A DNA stretch of 64,000 nt from Eutreptiella sp. 'Long Island Sound 2002' (Eukaryota; Euglenozoa; Euglenophyceae; Eutreptiales; Eutreptiaceae): NCBI GenBank assembly GCA_964036045.1, contig OZ038382.1, forward strand, positions 39,944,090 through 40,008,089. Reading direction: 5' to 3'. Made by a program: the position numbers and the translations under genes. Below are positions 24,510 through 38,383 of this stretch, piece after piece; within the stretch, counting starts at the first letter, position 1, and each line of letters starts with the position of its first letter. The notes under the pieces are model-generated. The model saw nothing but the letters and a program-made list of their open reading frames with translations, searched no databases and was not told the origin of the DNA.

Positions 24510-27500
24510 ATGGCTGGCTTGGCTTGGCATGGTATGGTATGGTATGGCTTGGTGAGCCAGGTGCTTTCATAATGAAGTGCGGTGATACTTGCCGAGACAA
24601 TATCTCAAAATTGAATTCGGGACATTCTGTCAAGTTATTGCAGCTCCCCCTTCAGGGTTCCGGGAAGGCATTAGGCGACAATTTAGAAGGGGCATGTTCC
24701 ATATTTTTGCAAAAAAGTTTCATTTTGGTACGCCACATTTATTGGATTTTCAGGTTGCTGCGTGGTGGTTGGCTAGGCTGTACGCGTGCTTTCGTAAAGT
24801 GGCACCTTTGGCCCTACCCGTTGAAGTTTTCGCTTTGGTCCACTGCCACCACACACCCACACTGCCATTGCATCCCCCGCCACCCCCACGCGCGCGCTCG
24901 CTCGCCTCGTCTCGTCAAGCCAAGGCATGGCTGGCTTGGCTTGGCATGGTATGGTATGGTATGGCTTGGTGAGCCAGGTGCTTTCATAATGAAGTGCGGT
25001 GATACTTGCCGAGACAATATCTCAAAATTGAATTCGGGACATTCTGTCAAGTTATTGCCGCCTCCCCATTCAGGGTTCCGGGAAGGCATTAGGCGACGAT
25101 TTAGAAGGGGCATGTTCCATATTTTTGCAAAAAAGTTTCATTTTGGTACGCCACATTTATTGGATTTTCAGGTTGCTGCGTGGTGGTTGGCTAGGCTGTA
25201 CGCGTGCTTTCGTAAAGTGGCACCTTTGGCCCTACCCGTTGAAGTTTTCGCTTTGGTCCACTGCCACCACACACCCACACTGCCATTGCACCCCCCGCCA
25301 CCCCCGCGCGCGCGCTCGCTTGCCTCGTCTCGTCAAGCCAAGGCATGGCTGGCTTGGCTTGGCATGGTATGGTATGGTATGGCTTGGTGCGAGAGCCAGG
25401 TGCTTTCATAATGAAGTGCGGTGATACTTGCCGACACAATATCTCAAAATTGAATTCGGGACTTTCTGTCAAGTTATTGCAGCTCCCCCTTCAGGGTTCC
25501 GGGAGGGCATTAGGCGACAATTTTGAAGGGGCATGTTCCATATTTTTGCAAAAAAGTTTCATTTTGGTACGCCACATTTATTGGATTTTCAGGTTGCTGC
25601 GTGGTGGTTGGCTAGGCTGTACGCGTGCTTTCGTAAAGTGGCACCTTTGGCCCTACCCGTTGAAGTTTTCGCTTTGGTCCACTGCCACCACACACCCACA
25701 CTGCCATTGCACCCCCCGCCACCCCCGCGCGCGCGCTCGCTCGCCTCGTCTCGTCAAGACAAGGCATGGCTGGCTTGGCTTGGCATGGTATGGTATGGTA
25801 TGGCTTGGTGCGAGAGCCAGGTGCTTTCATAATGAAGTGCGGTGATACCTGCCGACACAATATCTCAAAATTGAAATCGGGACTTTTTGTCAAGTTATTG
25901 CAGCTCCCTATTCAGGGTTCCGGGAAGGCATTAGGCGACAATTTAGAAGGGGCATGTTCCATATTTCTGCAAAAAAGTTTCATTTTGGTACGCCACATTT
26001 ATTGGATTTTCAGGTTGCTGCGTGGTGGTTGGCTAGGCTGTACGCGTGCTTTCGTAAAGTGGCACCTTTGGCCCTACCCGTTGAAGTTTTCGCTTTGGTC
26101 CACTGCCACCACACACCCACACTGCCATTGCACCCCCCGCCACCCCCACGCGCGCGCTCGCTCGCCTCGTCTCGTCAAGCCAAGGCATGGCTGGCTTGGC
26201 TTGGCATGGTATGGTATGGTATGGCTTGGTGAGCCAGGTGCTTTCATAATGAAGTGCGGTGATACTTGCCGAGACAATATCTCAAAATTGAATTCGGGAC
26301 ATTCTGTCAAGTTATTGCAGCTCCCCCTTCAGGGTTCCGGGAAGGCATTAGGCGACAATTTAGAAGGGGCATGTTCCATATTTTTGCAAAAAAGTTTCAT
26401 TTTGGTACGCCACATTTATTGGATTTTCAGGTTGCTGCGTGGTGGTTGGCTAGGCTGTACGCGTGCTTTCGTAAAGTGGCACCTTTGGCCCTACCCGTTG
26501 AAGTTTTCGCTTTGGTCCACTGCCACCACACACCCACACTGCTATTGCACCCCCCGCCACCCCCGCGCGCGCGCTCGCTCGCCTCGTCTCGTCAAGCCAA
26601 GGCATGGCTGGCTTGGCTTGGCATGGTATGGTATGGTATGGCTTGGTGCGAGAGTCAGGTGCTTTCATAATGAAGTGCGGTGATACTTGCCGACACAATA
26701 TCTCAAAATTGAATTCGGGACTTTCTGTCAAGTTATTGCAGCTCCCCCTTCAGGGTTCCGGGAAGGCATTAGGCGACAATTTAGAAGGGGCATGTTCCAT
26801 ATTTTTGCAAAAAAGTTTCATTTTGGTACGCCACATTTATTGGATTTTCAGGTTGCTGCGTGGTGGTTGGCTAGGCTGTACACGTGCTTTCGTAAAGTGG
26901 CACCTTTGGCCCTACCCGTTGAAGTTTTCGCTTTGGTCCACTGCCACCACACACCCACACTGCCATTGCAGCCCCCGCCACCCCCACGCGCGCGCTCGCT
27001 CGCCTCGTCTCGTCAAGCCAAGGCATGGCTGGCTTGGCTTGGCATGGTATGGTATGGTATGGCTTGGTGAGCCAGGTGCTTTCATAATGAAGTGCGGTGA
27101 TACTTGCCGAGACAATATCTCAAAATTGAATTCGGGACTTTCTGTCAAGTTATTGCAGCTCCCCCTTCAGGGTTCCGGGAAGGCATTAAGCGACAATTTA
27201 GAAGGGGCATGTTCCATATTTTTGCAAAAAAGTTTCATTTTGGTACGCCACATTTATTGGATTTTCAGGTTGCTGCGTGGTGGGTGTCTAGGCTGTACGC
27301 GTGCTTTCGTAAAGTGGCACCTTTGGCCCTACCCGTTGAAGTTTTCGCTTTGGTCCACTGCCACCACACACCCACACTGCCATTGCACCCCCCACCACCC
27401 CCGCGCGCGCGCTCGCTCGCCTCGTCTCGTCAAGCCAAGGCATGGCTGGCTTGGCTTGGCATGGTATGGTATGGTATGGCTTGGTGCGAGAGCCAGGTGC

Positions 27501-29122
27501 TTTCATAATGAAGTGCAGTGATACTTGCCGACACAATATCTCAAAATTGAAATCGGGACGTTCTGTCAAGTTATTGCAGCTCCCCCTCCAGGGTTCCGGG
27601 AAGGCATTAGGCGACAATTTAGAAGGGGCATGTTCCATATTTTTGCAAAAAAGTTTCATTTTGGTACGCCACATTTATTGGATTTTCAGGTTGCTGCGTG
27701 GTGGTTGGCTAGGCTGTACGCGTGCTTTCGTAAAGTGGCACCTTTGGCCCTACCCGTTGAAGTTTTCGCTTTGGTCCACTGCCACCACACACCCACACTG
27801 CCATTGCACCCCCCGCCACCCCCGCGCGCGCGCTCGCTCGCCTCGTCTCGTCAAGCCAAAGCATGGCTGGCTTGGTTTGGCATGGTATGGTATGGTATGG
27901 CTTGGTGCGAGAGCCAGGTGCTTTCATAATGAAGTGCGGTGATACTTGCCGACACAATATCTCAAAATTGAATTCGGGACTTTCTGTCAAGTTATTGCAG
28001 CTCCCCCTTCAGGGTTCCGGGAAGGCATTAGGCGACAATTTAGAAGGGGCATGTTCCATATTTTTGCAAAAAAGTTTCATTTTGGTACGCCACATTTATT
28101 GGATTTTCAGGTTGCTGCGTGGTGGTTGGCTAGGCTGTACGCGTGCTTTCGTAAAGTGGCACCTTTGGCCCTACCCGTTGAAGTTTTCGCTTTGGTCCAC
28201 TGCCACCACACACCCACACTGCCATTGCACCCCCCGCCACCCCCGCGCGCGCGCTCGCTCGCCTCGTCTCGTCAAGACAAGGCATGGCTGGCTTGGCTTG
28301 GCATGGTATGGTATGGTATGGCTTGGTGCGAGAGCCAGGTGCTTTCATAATGAAGTGCGGTGATACCTGCCGACACAATATCTCAAAATTGAAATCGGGA
28401 CTTTTTGTCAAGTTATTGCAGCTCCCCCTTCAGGGTTCCGGGAAGGCATTAGGCGACAATTTAGAAGGGTCATGTTCCATATTTCTGCAAAAAATTTTCA
28501 TTTTGGTACGCCACATTTATTGGATTTTCAGGTTGCTGCGTGGTGGTTGGCTAGGCTGTACGCGTGCTTTCGTAAAGTGGCACCTTTGGCCCTACCCGTT
28601 GAAGTTTTCGCTTTGGTCCACTGCCACCACACACCCACACTGCCATTGCACCCCCCGCCACCCCCACGCGCGCGCTCGCTCGCCTCGTCTCGTCAAGCCA
28701 AGGCATGGCTGGCTTGGCTTGGCATGGTATGGTATGGTATGGCTTGGTGAGCCAGGTGCTTTCATAATGAAGTGCGGTGATACTTGCCGAGACAATATCT
28801 CAAAATTGAATTCGGGACATTCTGTCAAGTTATTGCAGCCCCCCCATTCAGGGTTCCGGGAAGGCATTAGGCGACAATTTAGAAGGGGCATGTTCCATAT
28901 TTTTGCAAAAAAGTTTCATTTTGGTACGCCACATTTATTGGATTTTCAGGTTGCTGCGTGGTGGTTGGCTAGGCTGTACGCGTGCTTTCGTAAAGTGGCA
29001 CCTTTGGCCCTACCCGTTGAAGTTTTCGCTTTGGTCCACTGCCACCACACACCCACACTGCCATTGCACCCCCCGCCACCCCCGCGCGCGCGCTCGCTCG
29101 CCTCGTCTCGTCAAGCCAAGGC
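24510..29122 (+). repeat. Block containing five monomers with a shared 4-bp deletion
   Basis: GGTGCGAGAGCC has lost CGAG to give GGTGAGCC in the monomers starting at 24510 (417 bp), 24927 (418), 26187 (417), 27025 (417) and 28705 (418). All five also have GCCGAGACAAT, and four of the five follow a monomer ending in CCCCCACGCGCG in place of CCCCCGCGCGCG. The 418-bp copies have an extra base in the CCCCATTCAGGG region. Normal 421-bp monomers lie between them at intervals of 0, 2, 1 and 3. Because 417 is a multiple of three, frames run on for up to 440 codons (24089-25411), with no sign of coding. Confidence 0.9.
25345..26186 (+). repeat. Two-monomer module (CAAGACAAG then GAAATCGGGACTTTTTG), first of several
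   Basis: The first monomer ends with CAAGACAAGG, and the second has GATACCTGCC, GAAATCGGGACTTTTTG and TTTCTGCAAAA. The same pair recurs at 27863-28704 and 32070-32911, and related pairs occur at 39647-40488 and 41752-42593. Pair spacing is 6 and then 10 monomers, so the module has been moved or copied within the array without a fixed period. Confidence 0.75.
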
Positions 29123-32100
29123 ATGGCTGGCTTGGCTTGGCATGGTATGGTATGGTATGGCTTGGTGCGAGAGCCAGGTGCTTTCATAATGAAGTGCGGT
29201 GATACTTGCCGACACAATATCTCAAAATTGAATTCGGGACTTTCTGTCAAGTTATTGCAGCTCCCCCTTCAGGGTTCCGGGAAGGCATTAGGCGACAATT
29301 TAGAAGGGGCATGTTCCATATTTTTGCAAAAAAGATTCATTTTGGTACGCCACATTTATTGGATTTTCAGGTTGCTGCGTGGTTGTTGGCTAGGCTGTAC
29401 GCGTGCTTTCGTAAAGTGGCACCTTTGGCCCTACCCGTTGAAGTTTTCGCTTTGGTCCACTGCCACCACACACCCACACTGCCATTGCACCCCCCGCCAC
29501 CCCCCCGCGCGCGCTCGCTCGCCTCGTCTCGTCAAGCCAAGGCATGGCTGGCTCGGCTTGGCATGGTATGGTATGGTATGGCTTGGTGCGAGAGCCAGGT
29601 GGTTTCATAATGAAGTGCGGTGATACTTGCCGAGACAATATCTCAAAATTGAAATCGGGACTTTCTGTCAAGTTATTGCAGCTCCCCCTTCAGGGTTCCG
29701 GGAAGGCATTAGGCGACAATTTAGAAGGGGCATGTTCCATATTTTTGCAAAAAAGTTTCATTTTGGTACGCCACATTTATTGGATTTTCAGGTTGCTGCG
29801 TGGTGGTTGGCTAGGCTGTACGCGTGCTTTTGTAAAGTGGCACCTTTGGCCCTACCCGTTGAAGTTTTCGCTTTGGTCCACTGCCACCACACACCCACAC
29901 TGCCATTGCACCCCCCGCCACCCCCGCGCGCGCGCTCGCTCGCCTCGTCTCGTCAAGCCAAGGCATGGCTGGCTTGGCTTGGCATGGTATGGTATGGTAT
30001 GGCTTGGTGCGAGAGCCAGGTGCTTTCATAATGAAGTGCGGTGATACTTGCCGACACAATATCTCAAAATTGAATTCGGGACTTTCTGTCAAGTTATTGC
30101 AGCTCCCCCTTCAGGGTTCCGGGAAGGCATTAGGCGACAATTTAGAAGGGGCATGTTCCATATTTTTGCAAAAAAGCTTCATTTTGGTACGCCACATTTA
30201 TTGGATTTTCAGGTTGCTGCGTGGTGGGTGTCTAGGCTGTACGCGTGCTTTCGTAAAGTGGCACCTTTGGCCCTACCCGTTGAAGTTTTCGCTTTGGTCC
30301 ACTGCCACCACACACCCACACTGCCATTGCACCCCCCGCCACCCCCGCGCGCGCGCTCGCTCGCCTCGTCTCGTCAAGCCAAGGCATGGCTGGCTTGGCT
30401 TGGCATGGTATGGTATGGTATGGCTTGGTGCGAGAGCCAGGTGCTTTCATAATGAAGTGCGGTGATACTTGCCGACACAATATCTCAAAATTGAAATCGG
30501 GACGTTCTGTCAAGTTATTGCAGCTCCCCCTTCAGGGTTCCGGGAAGGCATTAGGCGACAATTTAGAAGGGGCATGTTCCATATTTTTGCAAAAAAGTCT
30601 CATTTTGGTGCGCCACATTTATTGGATTTTCAGGTTGCTGCGTGGTGGTTGGCTAGGCTGTACGCGTGCTTTCGTAAAGTGGCACCTTTGGCCCTACCCG
30701 TTGAAGTTTTCGCTTTAGTCCACTGCCACCACACACCCACACTGCCATTGCACCCCCCGCCACCCCCGCGCGCGCGCTCGCTCGCCTCGTCTCGTCAAGC
30801 CAAAGCATGGCTGGCTTGGCTTGGCATGGTATGGTATGGTATGGCTTGGTGCGAGAGCCAGGTGCTTTCATAATGAAGTGCGGTGATACTTGCCGACACA
30901 ATATCTCAAAATTGAATTCGGGACTTTCTGTCAAGTTATTGCAGCTCCCCCTTCAGGGTTCCGGGAAGGCATTAGGCGACAATTTGGAAGGGGCATGTTC
31001 CATATTTTTGCAAAAAAGGTTCATTTTGGTACGCCACATTTATTGGATTTTCAGGTTGCTGCGTGGTGGTTGGCTAGGCTGTACGCGTGCTTTCGTAAAG
31101 TGGCACCTTTGGCCCTACCCGTTGAAGTTTTCGCTTTGGTCCACTGCCACCACACACCCACACTGCCATTGCACCCCCCGCCACCCCCGCGCGCGCGCTC
31201 GCTCGCCTCGTCTCGTCAAGCCAAGGCATGGCTGGCTTGGCTTGGCATGGTATGGTATGGTATGGCTTGGTGCGAGAGCCAGGTGCTTTCATAATGAAGT
31301 GCGGTGATACTTGCCGACACAATATCTCAAAATTGAATTCGGGACTTTCTGTCAAGTTATTGCAGCTCCCCCTTCAGGGTTCCGGGAAGGCATTAGGCGA
31401 CAATTTAGAAGGGGCATGTTCCATAGTTTTGCAAAAAAGTTTCATTTTGGTACGCCACATTTATTGGATTTTCAGGTTGCTGCGTGGTGGTTGGCTAGGC
31501 TGTACGCGTGCTTTCGTAAAGTGGCACCTTTGGCCCTACCCGTTGAAGTTTTCGCTTTGGTCCACTGCCACCACACACCCACACTGCCATTGCACCCCCC
31601 GCCACCCCCGCGCGCGCGCTCGCTCGCCTCGTCTCGTCAAGCCAAGGCATGGCTGGCTTGGCTTGGCATGGTATGGTATGGTATGGCTTGGTGCGAGAGC
31701 CAGGTGCTTTCATAATGAAGTGCGGTGATACTTGCCGACACAATATCTCAAAATTGAAATCGGGACGTTCTGTCAAGTTATTGCAGCTCCCCCTTCAGGG
31801 TTCCGGGAAGGCATTAGGCGACAATTTAGAAGGGGCATGTTCCATATTTTTGCAAAAAAGTTTCATTTTGGTACGCCACATTTATTGGATTTTCAGGTTG
31901 CTGCGTGGTGGTTGGCTAGGCTGTACGCGTGCTTTCGTAAAGTGGCACCTTTGGCCCTACCCGTTGAAGTTTTCGCTTTAGTCCACTGCCACCACACACC
32001 CACACTGCCATTGCACCCCCCGCCACCCCCGCGCGCGCGCTCGCTCGCCTCGTCTCGTCAAGCCAAGGCATGGCTGGCTTGGCTTGGCATGGTATGGTAT

Positions 32101-35100
32101 GGTATGGCTTGGTGCGAGAGCCAGGTGCTTTCATAATGAAGTGCGGTGATACTTGCCGACACAATATCTCAAAATTGAATTCGGGACTTTCTGTCAAGTT
32201 ATTGCAGCTCCCCCTTCAGGGTTCCGGGAAGGCATTAGGCGACAATTTAGAAGGGGCATGTTCCATATTTTTGCAAAAAAGTTTCATTTTGGTACGCCAC
32301 ATTTATTGGATTTTCAGGTTGCTGCGTGGTGGTTGGCTAGGCTGTACGCGTGCTTTCGTAAAGTGGCACCTTTGGCCCTACCCGTTGAAGTTTTCGCTTT
32401 GGTCCACTGCCACCACACACCCACACTGCCATTGCACCCCGCGCCACCCCCGCGCGCGCGCTCGCTCGCCTCGTCTCGTCAAGACAAGGCATGGCTGGCT
32501 TGGCTTGGCATGGTATGGTATGGTATGGCTTGGTGCGAGAGCCAGGTGCTTTCATAATGAAGTGCGGTGATACCTGCCGACACAATATCTCAAAATTGAA
32601 ATCGGGACTTTTTGTCAAGTTATTGCAGCTCCCCCTTCAGGGTTCCGGGAAGGCATTAGGCGACAATTTAGAAGGGGCATGTTCCATATTTCTGCAAAAT
32701 AGTTTCATTTTGGTACGCCACATTTATTGGATTTTCAGGTTGCTGCGTGGTGGTTGGCTAGGCTGTACGCGTGCTTTCGTAAAGTGGCACCTTTGGCCCT
32801 ACCCGTTGAAGTTTTCGCTTTGGTCCACTGCCACCACACACCCACACTGCCATTGCACCCCCCGCCACCCCCCCGCGCGCGCTCGCTCGCCTCGTCTCGT
32901 CAAGCCAAGGCATGGCTGGCTTGGCTTGGCATGGTATGGTATGGTATGGCTTGGTGCGAGAGCCAGGTGGTTTCATAATGAAGTGCGGTGATACTTGCCG
33001 AGACAATATCTCAAAATTGAATTCGGGACTTTCTGTCAAGTTATTGCAGCTCCCCCTTCAGGGTTCTGGGAAGGCATTAGGCGACAATTTAGAAGGGGCA
33101 TGTTCCATATTTTTGCAAAAAAGCTTCATTTTGGTACGCCACATTTATTGGATTTTCAGGTTGCTGCGTGGTGGTTGGCTAGGCTGTACGCGTGCTTTCA
33201 TAAAGTGGCACCTTTGGCCCTACCCGTTGAAGTTTTCGCTTTGGTCCACTGCCACCCCACATCCACACTGCCATTGCACCCCCCGCCACCCCCGCGCGCG
33301 CGCTCGCTCGCCTCGTCTCGTCAAGCCAAGGCATGGCTGGCTTGGCTTGGCATGGTATGGTATGGTATGGCTTGGTGCGAGAGCCAGGTGCTTTCATAAT
33401 GAAGTGCGGTGATACTTGCCGACACAATATCTCAAAATTGAATTCGGGACTTTCTGTCAAGTTATTGCAGCTCCCCCTTCAGGGTTCCGGGAAGGCATTA
33501 GGCGACAATTTGGAAGGGGCATGTTCCATATTTTTGCAAAAAAGTTTCATTTTGGTACGCCACATTTATTGGATTTTCAGGTTGCTGCGTGGTGGGTGTC
33601 TAGGCTGTACGCGTGCTTTCGTAAAGTGGCACCTTTGGCCCTACCCGTTGAAGTTTTCGCTTTGGTCCACTGCCACCACACACCCACACTGCCATTGCAC
33701 CCCCCGCCACCCCCGCGCGCGCGCTCGCTCGCCTCGTCTCGTCAAGCCAAGGCATGGCTGGCTTGGCTTGGCATGGTATGGTATGGTATGGCTTGGTGCG
33801 AGAGCCAGGTGCTTTCATAATGAAGTGCGGTGATACTTGCCGACACAATATCTCAAAATTGAAATCGGGACGTTCTGTCAAGTTATTGCAGCTCCCCCTT
33901 CAGGGTTCCGGGAAGGCATTAGGCGACAATTTAGAAGGGGCATGTTCCATATTTTTGCAAAAGAGTTTCATTTTGGTACGCCACATTTATTGGATTTTCA
34001 GGTTGCTGCGTGGTGGTTGGCTAGGCTGTACGCGTGCTTTCGTAAAGTGGCACCTTTGGCCCTACCCGTTGAAGTTTTCGCTTTGGTCCACTGCCACCAC
34101 ACACCCACACTGCCATTGCACCCCCCGCCACCCCCGCGCGCGCGCTCGCTCGCCTCGTCTCGTCAAGCCAAGGCATGGCTGGCTTGGCTTGGCATGGTAT
34201 GGTATGGTATGGCTTGGTGCGAGAGCCAGGTGCTTTCATAATGAAGTGCGGTGATACTTGCTGACACAATATCTCAAAATTGAATTCGGGACTTTCTGTC
34301 AAGTTATTGCAGCTCCCCCTTCAGGGTTCCGGGAAGGCATTAGGCGACAATTTAGAAGGGGCATGTTCCATATTTTTGCAAAAAAGTTTCATTTTGGTAC
34401 GCCACATTTATTGGATTTTCAGGTTGCTGCGTGGTGGTTGGCTAGGCTGTACGCGTGCTTTCGTAAGGTGGCACCTTTGGCCCTACCCGTTGAAGTTTTC
34501 GCTTTGGTCCACTGCCACCACACACCCACACTGCCATTGCACCCCCCGCCACCCCCGCGCGCGCGCTCGCTCGCCTCGTCTCGTCAAGCCAAGGCATGGC
34601 TGGCTTGGCTTGGCATGGTATGGTATGGTATGGCTTGGTGCGAGAGCCAGGTGCTTTCATAATGAAGTGCGGTGATACTTGCCGACACAATATCTCAAAA
34701 TTGAATTCGGGACTTTCTGTCAAGTTATTGCAGCTCCCCCTTCAGGGTTCCGGGAAGGCATTAGGCGACAATCTAGAAGGGGCATGTTCCATATTTTTGC
34801 AAAAGAGTTTCATTTTGGTACGCCACATTTATTGGATTTTCAGGTTGCTGCGTGGTGGTTGGCTAGGCTGTACGCGTGCTTTCGTAAAGTGGCACCTTTG
34901 GCCCTACCCGTTGAAGTTTTTGCTTTGGTCCACTGCCACCACTGACCCACACTGCCATTGCACCCCCCGCCACCCCGCGCGCGCGCTCGCTCGCCTCGTC
35001 TCGTCAAGCCAAGGCAGGGCTGGCTTGGCTTGGCATGGTATGGTATGGTATGGCTTGGTGCGAGAGCCAGGTGCTTTCATAATGAAGTGCGGTGATACTT

Positions 35101-38100
35101 GCCGACACAATATCTCAAAATTGAAATCAGGACGTTCTGTCAAGTTATTGCAGCTCCCCCTTCAGGGTTCCGGGAAGGCATTAGGCGACAATTTAGAAGG
35201 GGCATGTTCCATATTTTTGCAAAAAAGTTTCATTTTGGTACGCCACATTTATTGGATTTTCAGGTTGCTGCGTGGTGGTTGGCTAGGCTGTACGCGTGCT
35301 TTCGTAAAGTGGCACCTTTGGCCCTACCCGTTGAAGTTTTCGCTTTGGTCCACTGCCTCCACACACCCACACTGCCATTGCACCCCCCGCCACCCCCGCG
35401 CGCGCGCTCGCTCGCCTCGTCTCGTCAAGCCAAGGCATGGCTGGCTTGGCTTGGCATGGTATGGTATGGTATGGCTTGGTGCGAGAGCCAGGTGCTTTCA
35501 TAATGAAGTGCGGTGATACTTGCCGACACAATATCTCAAAAATGAATTCGGGACTTTCTGTCACGTTATTGCAGCTCCCCCTTCAGGGTTCCGGGAAGGC
35601 ATTAGGCGACAATTTAGAAGGGGCATGTTCCATATTTTTGCAAAACAGTTTCATTTTGGTACGCCACATTTATTGGATTTTCAGGTTGCTGCGTGGTGGT
35701 TGGCTAGGCTGTACGCGTGCTTTCGTAAAGTGGCACCATTGGCCCTACCCGTTGAAGTTTTCGCTTTGGTCCACTGCCACCACACACCCACACTGCCATT
35801 GCACCCCCCGCCACCCCCGCGCGCGCGCTCGCTCGCCTCGTCTCGTCAAGCCAAGGCATGGCTGGCTTGGCTTGGCATGGTATGGTATGGTATGGCTTGG
35901 TGCGAGAGCCAGGTGCTTTCATAATGAAGTGCGGTGATACTTGCCGACACAATATCTCAAAATTGAATTCGGGACTTTCTGTCAAGTTATTGCAGCTCCC
36001 CCTTCAGGGTTCCGGGAAGGCATTAGGCGACAATTTAGAAGGGGCATGTTCCATATTTTTGCAAAAAAGTTTCATTTTGGTACGCCACATTTATTGGATT
36101 TTCAGGTTGCTGCGTGGTGGTTGGCTAGGCTGTACGCGTGCTTTCGTAAAGTGGCACCTTTGGCCGTACCCGTTGAAGTTTTCGCTTTGGTCCACTGCCA
36201 GCACACACCCACACTGCCATTGCACCCCCCGCCACCCCCGCGCGCGCGCTCGCTCGCCTCGTCTCGTCAAGCCAAGGCATGGCTGGCTTGGCTTGGCATG
36301 GTATGGTATGGTATGGCTTGGTGCGAGAGCCAGGTGCTTTCATAATGAAGTGCGGTGATACTTGCCGACACAATATCTCAAAATTGAAATCGGGACGTTC
36401 TGTCAAGTTATTGCAGCTCCCCCTTCAGGGTTCCGGGAAGGCATTAGGCGACAATTTAGAAGGGGCATGTTCCATATTTTTGCAAAAAAGTTTCATTTTG
36501 GTACGCCACATTTATTGGATTTTCAGGTTGCTGCGTGGTGGTTGGCTAGGCTGTACGCGTGCTTTCGTAAAGTGGCACCTTTGGCCCTACCCGTTGAAGT
36601 TTTCGCTTTGGTCCACGGCCACCACACACCCACACTGCCATTGCACCCCCCGCCACCCCCGCGCGCGCGCTCGCTCGCCTCGTCTCGTCAAGCCAAGGCA
36701 TGGCTGGCTTGGCTTGGCATGGTATGGTATGGTATGGCTTGGTGCGAGAGCCAGGTGCTTTCATAATGAAGTGCGGTGATACTTGCCGAGACAATATCTC
36801 AAAATTGAATTCGGGACTTTCTGTCAAGTTATTGCAGCTCCCCCTTCAGGGTTCCGGGAAGGCATTAGGCGACAATTTAGAAGGAGCATGTCCCATATTT
36901 TTGCAAAAAAGTCTCATTTTGGTACGCCACATTTATTGGATTTTCAGGTTGCTGCGTGGTGGTTGGCTAGGCTGTACGCGTGCTTTCGTAAAGTGGCACC
37001 TTTGGCCCTACCCGTTGAAGTTTTCGCTTTGGTCCACTGCCACCACACACCCACACTGCCATTGCACCCCCCGCCACCCCTGCGCGCGCGCTCGCTCGCC
37101 TCGTCTCGTCAAGCCAAGGCATGGCTGGCTTGGCTTGGCATGGTATGGTATGGTATGGCTTGGTGCGAGAGCCAGGTGCTTTCATAATGAAGTGCGGTGA
37201 TACTTGCCGACACAATATCTCAAAATTGAATTCGGGACTTTCTGTCAAGTTATTGCAGCTCCCCCTTCAGGGTTCCGGGAAGGCATTAGGTGACAATTTA
37301 GAAGGGGCATGTTCCATATTTTTGCAAAAAAGTTTCATTTTGGTACGCCACATTTATTGGAATTTCAGGTTGTTGCGTGGTGGTTGGCTAGGCTGTACGC
37401 GTGCTTTCGTAAAGTGGCACCTTTGGCCCTACCCGTTGAAGTTTTCGCTTTGATCCACTGCCACCACACACCCACACTGCCATTGCACCCCCCGCCACCC
37501 CCGCGCGCGCGCTCGCTCGCCTCGTCTCGTCAAGCCAAGGCATGGCTGGCTTGGCTTGGCATGGTATGGTATGGTATGGCTTGGTGCGAGTGCCAGGTGC
37601 TTTCATAATGAAGTGCGGTGATAGTTGCCGACACAATATCTCAAAATTGAATTCGGCACTTTCTGTCAAGTTATTGCAGCTCCCCCTTCAGGGTTCCGGG
37701 AAGGCATTAGGCGACAATTTAGAAGGGGCATGTTCCATATTTTTGCAAAAAAGTTTCATTTTGGTACGCCACATTTATTGGATTTTCAGGTTGCTGCGTG
37801 GTGGTTGGCTAGGCTGTACGCGTGCTTTCGTAAAGTGGCACCTTTGGCCCTACCCGTTGAAGTTTTCGCTTTGGTCCACTGCCACCACACACCCACACTG
37901 CCATTGCACCCCCCGCCACCCCCGCGCGCGCGCTCGCTCGCCTCGTCTCGTCAAGCCAAGGCATGGCTGGCTTGGCTTGGCATGGTATGGTATGGTATGG
38001 CTTGGTGCGAGAGCCAGGTGCTTTCATAATGAAGTGCGGTGATACTTGCCGACACAATATCTCAAAATTGAATTCGGGACTTTCTGTCAAGTTATTGCAG

Positions 38101-38383
38101 CTCCCCCTTCAGGGTTCCGGGAAGGCATTAGGCGACAATTTAGAAGGGGCATGTTCCATATTTTTGCAAAAAAGTTTCATTTTGGTACGCCACATTTTTT
38201 GGATTTTCAGGTTGCTGCGTGGTGGTTGGCTAGGCTGTACGCGTGCTTTCGTAAAGTGGCACCTTTGGCCCTACCCGTTGAAGTTTTCGCTTTGGTCCAC
38301 TGCCACCACACACCCACACTGCCATTGCACCCCCCGCCACCCCCGCGCGCGCGCTCGCTCGCCTCGTCTCGTCAAGCCAAGGC
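29123..38383 (+). repeat. Mosaic stretch with recurring two-monomer modules
   Basis: A GGTGGGTGTCTAGG monomer followed by a GAAATCGGGACGTTCTG monomer occurs at 27025/27442, 29965/30386 and 33333/33754. The GACGTTCTG allele alone also appears at 31649, 35016 and 36279. Segments 29123-30806 and 32491-34174 share four markers in the same order (seven-C tract, GCCAGGTGGTTTC, GTGGGTGTC, GACGTTCTG) at a distance of eight monomers, but differ at several other sites. The stretch has one 420-bp copy (34596-35015). It holds no gene. Confidence 0.7.
34596..35015 (+). repeat. 420-bp monomer, followed by a copy lacking the usual ATG
   Basis: One C is missing from the second C-run (CCACCCCGCGCG), and CACCACTGACCC replaces CACCACACACCC. 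The next copy begins AAGGCAGGGCTGG in place of AAGGCATGGCTGG (35011-35023). The 1-bp loss keeps frame (420 is a multiple of three) and yields a 306-codon artefactual frame at 34596-35516. Confidence 0.9.

Noticed and set aside
24089-25411. 440-codon plus-strand open frame
   Set aside because: It covers just over three monomers and exists only because the monomer at 24510 is 417 bp. The same peptide recurs in different frames of other copies, indels disrupt it freely, and there is no domain, signal peptide or codon bias.
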